The notes under the pieces were generated by a model. The model was given only the letters and a program-made list of their open reading frames with translations. It searched no databases and was not told where the DNA came from. DNA of 9,500 nt, from positions 1 to 9,500 of the forward strand of contig USPB01000070.1 of the NCBI GenBank assembly GCA_900556405.1. Reading direction: 5' to 3'. Positions 1 through 5,064 of this stretch are shown piece after piece. The stretch comes from an uncultured Actinomyces sp. (GTDB lineage: Bacteria > Actinomycetota > Actinomycetes > Actinomycetales > Actinomycetaceae). The position numbers were made by a program, and so were the translations under genes. Each line of letters starts with the position of its first letter. Position 1 is the first letter of the stretch.

Positions 1-55
1 GAGCACCTGGTTGTGGTCCAGGACGTCGCGGGTTCGAGTCCCGTCAGCCACCCCA
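1..55 (+). tRNA. tRNA-His (GTG anticodon), 5' end outside window
   Basis: The 3' part of a tRNA for histidine. The anticodon stem is CCTGG (6-10) paired with CCAGG (18-22), around a seven-base loop whose anticodon is GTG (13-15). The T arm is GCGGG (28-32) and CCCGT (40-44) around the loop TTCGAGT. The 3' acceptor strand CAGCCAC (45-51) is followed by discriminator C52 and an encoded CCA (53-55). The D arm, the 5' acceptor strand and the extra G-1 of tRNA-His lie upstream of the window, so acceptor pairing cannot be checked. The gene ends directly against a terminator, and the DNA beyond it is accessory, so this tRNA could mark an island edge. Confidence 0.95.
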
Positions 56-58
56 CTG

Positions 59-85
59 CCCCGGCGTTTCGACGCCGGGGTTTTT
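59..85 (+). terminator. Rho-independent terminator of tRNA-His
   Basis: A perfect 9-bp stem (CCCCGGCGT at 59-67 and ACGCCGGGG at 72-80) closes a TTCG loop and is followed by five T residues (81-85). It starts three bases after the encoded CCA and is the natural end of the tRNA transcript. Confidence 0.93.
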
Positions 86-237
86 GTCTTGTCGGGTGGG
101 CAGTGCGACTCTACGCGTGGCGGTGTTCACCCCTTCGTACGTAGGGAAGCCCAAGAGCTTTGATGCGTCCCGGGCATTGTGGAGGGTGTCTTAGGCCAGA
201 TTGGCGGTTTGGGATGTCTGGTTAGCGTCAGTATTCG

Positions 238-489
238 ATGGAGTTGCGTGAGCGTGTGACGCGTATGGCGTTGGAGGCTCGTGCTGATCCTGCTAGGCGC
301 AAGGGTGCTATCGAGCGTGTTGGCGACCGGTTGGGCAATCCTGCGGCGTTGCGTACCTGGGTGCGTGCCGTGGAGCAGGGGGGACGCAATGAGCGCGGCG
401 AGGTCAGTGATCAAGAGGACCGCATCCGGGGGTTGGAAGCTGAAAACCGTGAACTGCGCCGAGCCGATGAGATCTTGAAGGCGGCGTGA
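238..489 (+). pseudogene. IS3-family transposase OrfA (start lost, element defective)
   Basis: OrfA is the DNA-binding half of an IS3-family transposase. The 83-residue reading frame has the helix-turn-helix part (ELRERVTRMALEAR near the start, then LGNPAALRTWVR around residues 32-44) and a C-terminal leucine-zipper-like segment (RIRGLEAENRELRRADEILK, about 62-81) typical of the family. Family-like codons for R-Q-Y-S continue upstream at 226-237, but the next in-frame codon is TAG (223-225), where a start might have stood. The open frame may therefore begin at an internal ATG. It stops at TGA 487-489, just where OrfA proteins of this type usually continue for a short tail. OrfB sequence begins at the same point in the -1 frame, consistent with programmed -1 frameshifting in the intact ancestor. 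Without orfB it has no catalytic partner. Confidence 0.82.
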
Positions 490-780
490 GCTTCATTCGG
501 GGTGGAGCCTGGTCGCCTCGGGCGTTCGTTGACGATTTCTTCGAGGGCAATCGACATCGGTGGGGAGTCGAGCCAATCCGCACTGTCTTGTCCCAGTAGG
601 GCACGCCCCGGTTACGCAGGTCCGTGGCGTGACGAACGCGATGTCGAACGCGAAACCTCAGCCTAGGTCCACTGGCACAACACGAGCCGCCCACACCTCG
701 CCCTGGGCGCAGTCACACCCCAACAAGCAGAAAACCAACACGCAACAATACGAAAGAAAGCGGTCTCAACACCCCGATAC
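486..780 (+). pseudogene. IS3-family transposase OrfB, N- and C-terminal fragments only
   Basis: Two separated pieces of the catalytic OrfB survive. The first (frame of 486-599) reads into AFVDDFFEGNRHRWGVEPIR and ends at TAG 597-599; this matches the usual OrfB start (FVDxHRxxxGVEPICxVL). The second (frame of 628 to about 768) reads VHWHNTSRPHLALGAVTPQQ, which matches the conserved C-terminal W-x-x-x-N-x-x-R-x-H...P-x-E/Q segment of OrfB. It is itself interrupted by TAG at 664-666. Everything between, including the rve-type DDE catalytic domain, has been deleted. The frame of the second piece runs open into the adjoining repeats, but the similarity ends near 768. Confidence 0.78.
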
Positions 781-824
781 ATAACCCGGGATTTGGCAGG
801 CCAATCAAGTGGTGACGTCACGCG

Positions 825-917
825 GGGTGCTACACCCGTTATGTGGCGCTACACCGGTTATGTGGCGCTACACCCGTTGTGTGGTGCTACACCCGTTACG
901 TGGCGCTACACCCGATC
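825..917. repeat. 19-bp tandem repeat array, nearly five units
   Basis: The unit GTGGCGCTACACCCGTTAT repeats head to tail with starts at about 824, 843, 862, 881 and 900. The first and last copies are incomplete or diverged. Copies differ by single substitutions (GTGGTG for GTGGCG, CGGTTAT for CCGTTAT, GTTGT or GTTAC for GTTAT). The array starts just after a perfect 10-bp palindrome (GTGACGTCAC, 812-821) and runs into the hairpin repeat at 907. Open frames that run through it have no similarity I recognise and are unlikely to be genes. Confidence 0.9.
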
Positions 918-947
918 AGAACGGGTGTAATGCCTACCGATCGGGTG
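907..947. repeat. Hairpin repeat, copy A (about 41 bp)
   Basis: TACACCCG (907-914) pairs perfectly with CGGGTGTA (922-929) around the loop ATCAGAA, and is followed by TACCGATCGGGTG (935-947). A second copy with the same loop and tail lies at 1012-1052. The left arm is the last copy of the TACACCCG core of the neighbouring 19-bp array, so array and hairpin share sequence. Confidence 0.85.
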
Positions 948-1011
948 CACGGCCCCATCACAACAAGCGCAAACGCGGAGCTGTCGGCAGGATTCAACCT
1001 CATCGGGAAGA

Positions 1012-1052
1012 TTCAACCCGATCAGAAGGGGTTGAACCTTACCGATCGGGTG
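1012..1052. repeat. Hairpin repeat, copy B (about 41 bp)
   Basis: TTCAACCC (1012-1019) pairs perfectly with GGGTTGAA (1029-1036). The loop contains the same ATCAGAA as copy A, and the tail TTACCGATCGGGTG (1039-1052) is nearly identical to that of copy A. The stem differs from copy A in several bases, yet both arms have changed together, so pairing is kept. Further partial motifs flank it: TTCAACCTCATCGGG (993-1007) upstream and ACACCTCATCGGTAA (1055-1069) downstream. Confidence 0.85.
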
Positions 1053-1200
1053 TAACACCTCATCGGTAACAAGTGCGAGTGCGGATCCGCGCACACCCCT
1101 CAGCTCGAGGCGCGGCAGGCGCGCCAGCATTGACGAGGCAGGACGAGGCCGAGGCCGGGGGCACGAACTATCGGCAGGTATCTCTGGGACCCTCACCCAA

Positions 1201-1312
1201 AAGTTGCACATAATTTCCCTCGGTCAGTTTTCGACAGGCCCCACAAACGTTGCAATTCCAACGGTCGTATTTCAAAACATGAAAAGTTGATAGGGAAATT
1301 ACGTGCGACGTT
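1201..1312. repeat. 112-bp segment bounded by imperfect inverted repeats
   Basis: The left arm (about 1201-1220) contains GCACATAATTTCCCT and the right arm (1292-1312) contains AGGGAAATTACGTGC. The core TAATTTCCCT / AGGGAAATTA is a perfect 10-bp match in inverted orientation, and similarity extends through GTTGCAC / GTCGCAC outward and TTTTC inward. The interior is AT-richer than the surroundings and holds a small hairpin (CGTTG 1248-1252 with CAACG 1259-1263). It could be a miniature transposable element, a recombination site, or a structured end of the dtd transcript. No coding frame is supported. Confidence 0.6.
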
Positions 1313-1321
1313 GCGGGGAAA

Positions 1322-1786
1322 CTACGCCTCAACGAGGACCGTGAATGGGCCGTCGTTCACCAGCGAAACCTCCATCATCGCCCCGAACTGGCCGGTCTCG
1401 ACGTGCAGGCCCCGGCCGCGCAGGTCGGCCACAACCGCATCGACGAGGGGCTCAGCCTCCTCACCGGGGGCGGCGTGCGCCCACGAGGGGCGGCGCCCCT
1501 TGCGGGTGTCCCCGTACAGGGTGAACTGCGAGATCACAAGGATCGGAGCACCCGCGTCGAGCGCGGAACGCTCGTCATCCAGGATGCGCAGCTCGGCGAT
1601 CTTGCGGGCGACCGTGGCCACCTGCTCGAGGCCGTCGCCGCGTTGGACGCCGAGGAGGACGACGAGGCCCTGGCGTGCTCCGCCGGTACCCTCCCCCGCC
1701 TCGGGCGGATCGAGAGCAAGGCGACCGACGACCTCGCCGCCGACACGCACCTCGCCGGAGGTGGCGCGCTGGATGACGGCGCGCAT
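1322..1786 (-). CDS. dtd: D-aminoacyl-tRNA deacylase
   Basis: This cytosolic homodimeric enzyme hydrolyses D-amino acids (and mis-loaded glycine) from tRNAs, keeping D-residues out of translation. The 154-residue product starts MRAVIQRAT and carries the family signature SQFTLYGDTRKGRRPSW (residues 86-102). It also has the C-terminal Gly-Pro motif NDGPFT (144-149), which supplies the chiral proofreading loop. The second position after Pro is Phe where Val is more common. An extra segment of about 13 residues (roughly 26-38, PPEAGEGTGGAR) sits between the first two strands and makes the protein slightly longer than the usual 145-150. The ATG overlaps the TGA of the upstream ygfZ-like gene (ATGA, 1783-1786), so the start is fixed by translational coupling. 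It is the last gene of a three-gene minus-strand unit. Confidence 0.96.
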   Translation of the reverse strand: MRAVIQRATSGEVRVGGEVVGRLALDPPEAGEGTGGARQGLVVLLGVQRGDGLEQVATVARKIAELRILDDERSALDAGAPILVISQFTLYGDTRKGRRPSWAHAAPGEEAEPLVDAVVADLRGRGLHVETGQFGAMMEVSLVNDGPFTVLVEA

Positions 1787-2964
1787 CAGCGCGTCCCCAG
1801 GGCCGAGCCAAGGCCACCGAAGCCCGTGGAACCGCCGCGCTGGCCGGCCTCGCGAGAGAGGTCGGCACCCGGGCGCGTCTCCGGGGACACGGAGGACTTG
1901 CCGTGGACGGGCACGATTTCCTCCTGGGCGGCGGCGACGCCGTCGATATCGAAGACGGTCGTGGGCGGCACTGTGCGGGCGATCAGCGCGAGGGCGACCG
2001 GGCCCTCGTCCGCGTGGCGCGCCGAGGAGGTGATGACGCCAACCTGGCGGCCGCCCACCTCGATGGGCGTGCCGGGTGCGGGCAGGTCGCCGCGCGAGCC
2101 ATCCAGCTGCAGGTAGGTCAGGCGGCGCGGGGGTCGCCCGAGGTTGAGGACGCGCGCGATGGTTTCCTGGCCGCGGTAGCAGCCCTTCGACGTGTGGACG
2201 GCGGTGCGCAGCCAGTCCACCTCGGGTGGGATCGCGCGTGCGTCGGTCTCGCGGCCCAGGCGCGGCTTCCACGCGGCGATGCGCATGGCCTCCCACGCCA
2301 GGTATCCGGCGCGGCGGCGCGATCCGGCCTCCGGCGACGCAGCCAGCCACGCGGCCTCGAACTCGTCCGCGTCCTGCCGTGAAACAACGTGAAACATCAT
2401 GGGCGTGCGCGCGCCGGGGTGACGCTCGCCCTGGAAATAGGCGGCCCCACCGTCGACCACGCCGGGCCACGGGTCCTCCCAGGTCCACAGCAGCCCGGGC
2501 AGGTCGGCCACGGCCGCGGGCGAATTTGCGCCCGCGCGGACCGAGGAAAACACGACGACATCGCTCTCAGAAACAGCGACGCGCAGCGCGAAACGCATCG
2601 AATCCAGGAACGCCACAAAGCCGGAAAGATCAGCGCGCTCCACGATCAGGTGCAGCGCGGTCCCGTCGTCGCTCGCGCCCGCCCAGTGCTCGACACGCCC
2701 CTCGGGCGAGAGGATCAGCAGTTCGCGGCTCACGCCGGGGACGAGGTCGGTGACGATCTGGGAGGCCAGCGACGTCAGCCAGGTGAGCCGATCGGCCCCC
2801 GTCACAGAGATGACCGCCAGATCCGGGCGGCGCACCAGCGCGCGGCCACCCTCGAGGGCCCACTGCTCCCCCGACGGGTCCCCGAAGTGCGGGGTCGCGC
2901 CGAAGGAGGCCACGGCCTCGTCGACGAACGCGGAATCGACGCCGGGCTCAGACAAGGAAGCCAT
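1786..2964 (-). CDS. ygfZ: YgfZ/GcvT-type folate-binding protein
   Basis: This is a homologue of YgfZ, a tetrahydrofolate-binding protein related to the GcvT aminomethyltransferase. In E. coli it supports certain iron-sulfur enzymes and tRNA modification by MiaB. The 392-residue product carries the family signature KGCYRGQE at 260-267, with the conserved Cys at 262, followed by the usual Arg-rich turn (RVLNLGRPPRRL) and the C-terminal beta-barrel part. The frame is open further upstream, but that section lies inside the preceding gene. I chose ATG 2962-2964 (MASLSEPG), which overlaps the upstream gene's end by 17 bases and has no strong ribosome-binding site, as expected for a coupled start. 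The C-terminal 30-40 residues (about 355-392) are Gly/Ser-rich and probably disordered. The stop overlaps the dtd start. The iron-sulfur role in this organism is inferred from the family. Confidence 0.9.
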   Translation of the reverse strand: MASLSEPGVDSAFVDEAVASFGATPHFGDPSGEQWALEGGRALVRRPDLAVISVTGADRLTWLTSLASQIVTDLVPGVSRELLILSPEGRVEHWAGASDDGTALHLIVERADLSGFVAFLDSMRFALRVAVSESDVVVFSSVRAGANSPAAVADLPGLLWTWEDPWPGVVDGGAAYFQGERHPGARTPMMFHVVSRQDADEFEAAWLAASPEAGSRRRAGYLAWEAMRIAAWKPRLGRETDARAIPPEVDWLRTAVHTSKGCYRGQETIARVLNLGRPPRRLTYLQLDGSRGDLPAPGTPIEVGGRQVGVITSSARHADEGPVALALIARTVPPTTVFDIDGVAAAQEEIVPVHGKSSVSPETRPGADLSREAGQRGGSTGFGGLGSALGTR

Positions 2965-3619
2965 CCTGGGAGTCGTCGATGCCTTCGATGACCTCACCGG
3001 AGGCGGTCGAGGCCTGCTCGGTGCGGTGCAGGCGGCCGGAGATCTCGACGTCGGCCTCGTCCTCGCCGTCGAGCGTGCGCTCCTGCGTCCACATGAGCTC
3101 GCCCGCGACCAGGCCGAACATGCGGCCCAGGTGCGTGAGGCGGGTGGCATCCGCGCCGAGCGCGATCGCGTCGGAGACCATCTGCACGCGCGGGCCGACG
3201 CTCACGCCGTCCCACACGGCGCTGTGACCCTCGGTAGAGGCGGAGGTCGCCGTGAACTCGCGAGGGTTGTACTGGCCGGGCGGGGGCAGCGGTGCGTCGG
3301 AGGGGGCGACGGAGACGTACAGGGTTTCTTCGCTGATCAGGGCGCCCTTCTGGATGGCGGCCAGGCCCTGCGCGGCGTCCCACGTGGGGTCGATCAGGGC
3401 CGAGGCCTCGCCCGCGTACACGCGTGTCACCAGGCGCATCTGCTCGCCGACGACGTCGCCGCGGATCTCCTCGATGACGGGCGAATCCGCGGGGGCCTCG
3501 GCGGAAGCGTCCTGGCCGGGGGCGGCGGGCTGTGCGTGCATGCCCCAGCCCTCCCAGGTTCCGAGCATCCACGCGACGGGAGCGACGAGTGCGGGCAGGT
3601 CAGCAGGTATCACCATCAT
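2948..3619 (-). CDS. FABP-family, nitrobindin-like beta-barrel protein
   Basis: A 223-residue soluble protein resembling the actinobacterial FABP/nitrobindin family (THAP4-type heme-binding beta-barrel). Members bind ferric heme and react with nitric oxide or peroxynitrite. The match rests on the N-terminal barrel motif LVAPVAWMLGTWEGWG (11-26, containing G-x-W-x-G-x-G), the beta-rich body and the C-terminal strand pair MFGLVAGELMWTQERT (167-182). His163 lies in the region where the family's heme-ligand His is found, but I cannot confirm the alignment. An acidic/Pro-Ala insert (about 31-48) is unusual. Two ATG codons are adjacent (3617-3619 and 3614-3616). The first fits a leaderless start from the -10 box at 3626-3631; the second has GGAG five bases upstream. 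It heads the operon with ygfZ and dtd. Heme binding is an inference. Confidence 0.75.
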   Translation of the reverse strand: MMVIPADLPALVAPVAWMLGTWEGWGMHAQPAAPGQDASAEAPADSPVIEEIRGDVVGEQMRLVTRVYAGEASALIDPTWDAAQGLAAIQKGALISEETLYVSVAPSDAPLPPPGQYNPREFTATSASTEGHSAVWDGVSVGPRVQMVSDAIALGADATRLTHLGRMFGLVAGELMWTQERTLDGEDEADVEISGRLHRTEQASTASGEVIEGIDDSQDGFLV

Positions 3620-3625
3620 GGCTCC

Positions 3626-3631
3626 AGCCTA
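3626..3631 (-). promoter_or_regulatory. Candidate -10 box for a leaderless FABP-ygfZ-dtd transcript
   Basis: On the minus strand TAGGCT (TANNNT class) is followed by exactly six bases (GGAGCC) and then the first ATG of the FABP gene at 3619. With normal spacing, transcription would start at or next to the A of that ATG. No clear -35 box is visible, which is common for this actinobacterial promoter class. Confidence 0.5.
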
Positions 3632-3689
3632 ACGCCTCGGGTGGGCGTGGGCGCGCGAGCAGCGGCGCACGCAGCTGGCAGCGAACAGG

Positions 3690-3718
3690 GACGAGGCCGG
3701 GGCCCACCCGCGCGGGTC
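3690..3718. repeat. Intergenic repeat, copy 1 (GACGAGGCCGGGGC plus palindrome)
   Basis: GACGAGGCCGGGGC (3690-3703) is followed three bases later by the palindrome CCCGCGCGGG (3707-3716) and TC. Nearly the same arrangement recurs at 4705-4732. It lies in the 133-bp gap between the membrane-protein gene and the FABP gene. It could serve as the terminator of the first or as a control site for the second. No U-tract follows the palindrome on the minus strand. Confidence 0.7.
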
Positions 3719-3752
3719 CCTGCCCCGGGTGCGACCGCGCACGCCGCGGTTC

Positions 3753-4673
3753 TCAGATGCCGCCGATGCGGATCATCGCGTAGACGGGCAAGGCTGCGAC
3801 GAGGAACTTCGCGGCGCCTCGGCCCAGAACGTGAGCGAGCTGCGCGGAAGCGGCGCGCTCACCCAGCAGCGCGTCGACGACGGAGACGGCGAAGCCGACG
3901 CCGAAGCCGGTGACGCCGCCGAGGGTCAGGAAGGCGACGAAGTCGCCGAAACGCTTGGCGATGAAGGGGAAGACGACGGGCAGCAGGTCCGACGTCTGCC
4001 CGAGGATCCACGCAATCGAGGCCGCGACGAGTCCCGCCATGATGCCGGTCAGCATCGCGTAGACGACGCCCGCCTTTGCGCTGCGTCCCGAGCGCGCCGA
4101 CGCCGCCGCGATAATCGCGATGAGGGCGGCCATGGGGACGATGACGGACCAGCGCTCGTGGACGGTGAGGGAGACCCACATGGACCCGGAGGTGACGATG
4201 AGGAGCGCGGTCACCGACGAGGCGAGGGCCGCGGTCAGCGACGTGGACCCCCAGTGCTCGCTCGTGTGCCCCACCGAGTGATCGCGGGGCGCAGGCGCGT
4301 CCAGGATCGTGGCGGCAACCAGGGCGACCAGGGTGATGCCCGTTAGGGGCACGGCGATGTCGAGGTTCTTCCAGTAGGCGACGGCCATCGGGGTCAGCGC
4401 CCCACCCAGGGCGAGGACCGCCTGCGCGAGCCACGGCATGTGCAGGCGCGCGAGCGTCGGCCAGCCGAGGGCCAGCAGGAACGAAGCGATGGCGACGACG
4501 GGACCGACGCTCCAACGCGAACCGGGCAGCCACCAGGCGACGATGGTCGCCACGGCCAGCAGGGTGACGGTGAGGGTACCGATTCCGTTGGGCACGTGCC
4601 GGGTCACCAGGGTCTCGCGGCGGCGCCCGCGGTTCGAGCGGGTTCGGGGTCGCGTGGGCGGGGTCGAAGTCAT
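3753..4673 (-). CDS. Multi-pass membrane protein of unknown function
   Basis: A 306-residue integral membrane protein that I cannot assign to a named family. It begins with a basic cytoplasmic-type tail (about residues 1-28, nine Arg). Hydrophobic stretches follow at roughly 31-50, 54-72, 80-100, 107-125, 145-170, 176-193, 201-224, 228-240, 246-270 and 288-305, suggesting eight to ten spans. Charged residues are confined to short loops, and no ATPase, transferase or peptidase motif is visible. The frame extends upstream to 4916, but that section has low-complexity, GC-driven composition. I chose ATG 4671-4673 because GGAAG stands four bases before it and the sequence becomes protein-like there. 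It is transcribed alone, between the purA terminator and the FABP operon. A transporter-like or scaffold role is possible, without direct evidence. Confidence 0.75.
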   Translation of the reverse strand: MTSTPPTRPRTRSNRGRRRETLVTRHVPNGIGTLTVTLLAVATIVAWWLPGSRWSVGPVVAIASFLLALGWPTLARLHMPWLAQAVLALGGALTPMAVAYWKNLDIAVPLTGITLVALVAATILDAPAPRDHSVGHTSEHWGSTSLTAALASSVTALLIVTSGSMWVSLTVHERWSVIVPMAALIAIIAAASARSGRSAKAGVVYAMLTGIMAGLVAASIAWILGQTSDLLPVVFPFIAKRFGDFVAFLTLGGVTGFGVGFAVSVVDALLGERAASAQLAHVLGRGAAKFLVAALPVYAMIRIGGI

Positions 4674-5008
4674 CACGCTTCCATGGTCCCACATGTGCAC
4701 GCCCGACGAGGCAGGGGCAGCCCGCGCGGGTCGGCTCTCGCGCGTGCGGGCTGGGCATGGTGTGCCTGGCGCCGGCTGCGGCCTCGGCGACGGCGACGGG
4801 ACGCGCGCTGTGGCGCACGCCGCGTGTGGGTTGATGCACGCCGCCACGGGATGCGCGCGGGCAGGGCCGGCCGTAAAGTTTAGGGGCACGCCGGACCGGT
4901 ATGCCCCGGGCTCCAAACTCTGCCGCTACGAGCGGCCTTCGCGCCGACAGGCGCATTCGGTTCGGCGTGCTTTGTCGTCTCTACGCGCCGACGGTGGCGC
5001 GTGAAACA
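4674..5008. other. Gene-free spacer with a series of short hairpins
   Basis: I see no gene in this gap between the membrane-protein gene and the purA terminator; the open frames crossing it look like random high-GC translations. It contains a dyad centred at 4895 (GGGGCA 4883-4888 with TGCCCC 4902-4907, inner CCG/CGG). Three consecutive perfect hairpins follow: GCCGCT/AGCGGC (4922-4936), GCGCC/GGCGC (4941-4954) and CGCGCC/GGCGCG (4984-5001). The promoter of the membrane-protein gene should lie in this gap, but I cannot point to it with confidence. A structured small RNA or a decayed repeat cluster are alternatives. Confidence 0.5.
4705..4732. repeat. Intergenic repeat, copy 2 (GACGAGGCAGGGGC plus palindrome)
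   Basis: GACGAGGCAGGGGC (4705-4718) is followed by AG and the palindrome CCCGCGCGGG (4721-4730), then TC. It matches the copy at 3690-3718 apart from one substitution and a one-to-two-base indel region. It lies 32 bases upstream of the start of the membrane-protein gene, so here it is in promoter/leader position, not terminator position. Confidence 0.7.
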
Positions 5009-5047
5009 AGTGGGGGCCGGTGCTGCGTCGCAGCACCGGCCCCCACT
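5009..5047 (-). terminator. Strong terminator hairpin of purA
   Basis: A perfect 17-bp stem (5009-5025 with 5031-5047) closes a five-base loop and begins 17 bases beyond the purA stop codon. In the purA direction it is followed by the modestly T-rich TTGTTTC. The length and perfection of the stem make it the clearest transcription stop in the window. Confidence 0.88.
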
Positions 5048-5064
5048 GTCGTCTCAGCGAACCG

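Larger units (their letters stand above)
226..783 (+). mobile_element. Remnant of an IS3-family insertion sequence
   Basis: About 560 bp carry the two-frame organisation of an IS3-family element: orfA (238-489) and, in the -1 frame, the first residues of orfB (486-599). Only a C-terminal orfB fragment follows (from about 628). A complete element of this family is normally about 1.2-1.5 kb, so roughly 0.6-0.8 kb of orfB, including the DDE catalytic core, is missing. I could not identify convincing terminal inverted repeats or a target duplication, so the outer limits are approximate. The stretch 86-225 upstream has no gene that I can support and may hold the left end. The copy cannot transpose by itself. 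Confidence 0.82.

Noticed and set aside
179..800. Terminal inverted repeats of the IS3 remnant
   Set aside because: I compared 179-225 with the reverse complement of about 755-800 and found only short, unconvincing matches, so no ends are claimed.
825..917. CRISPR array
   Set aside because: Units of 19 bp are directly adjacent with no spacers and no cas genes are nearby; it is a plain tandem repeat.
809..1211. Open frames through the repeat region (809-1069 plus, 906-1211 minus)
   Set aside because: They translate the tandem repeats into periodic nonsense peptides, have no good ribosome-binding site and match no family.
1287..2753. Long plus-strand open frames (for example 1287-2033 and 2226-2753)
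   Set aside because: They lie opposite dtd and the ygfZ-like gene. Their translations are Arg/Pro/Ala-rich with no family features, as expected for antisense frames in high-GC coding DNA.
2965..3150. N-terminal extension of the ygfZ-like gene
   Set aside because: This part overlaps the end of the FABP gene in another frame and is Ser/Arg/Pro-rich. The family-like sequence begins at ATG 2964.
4674..4916. N-terminal extension of the membrane protein up to 4916
   Set aside because: The extra 81 residues are Pro/Ala/Arg-rich and low in complexity, and cross the intergenic repeat at 4705. A ribosome-binding site and the natural protein start are at 4673.
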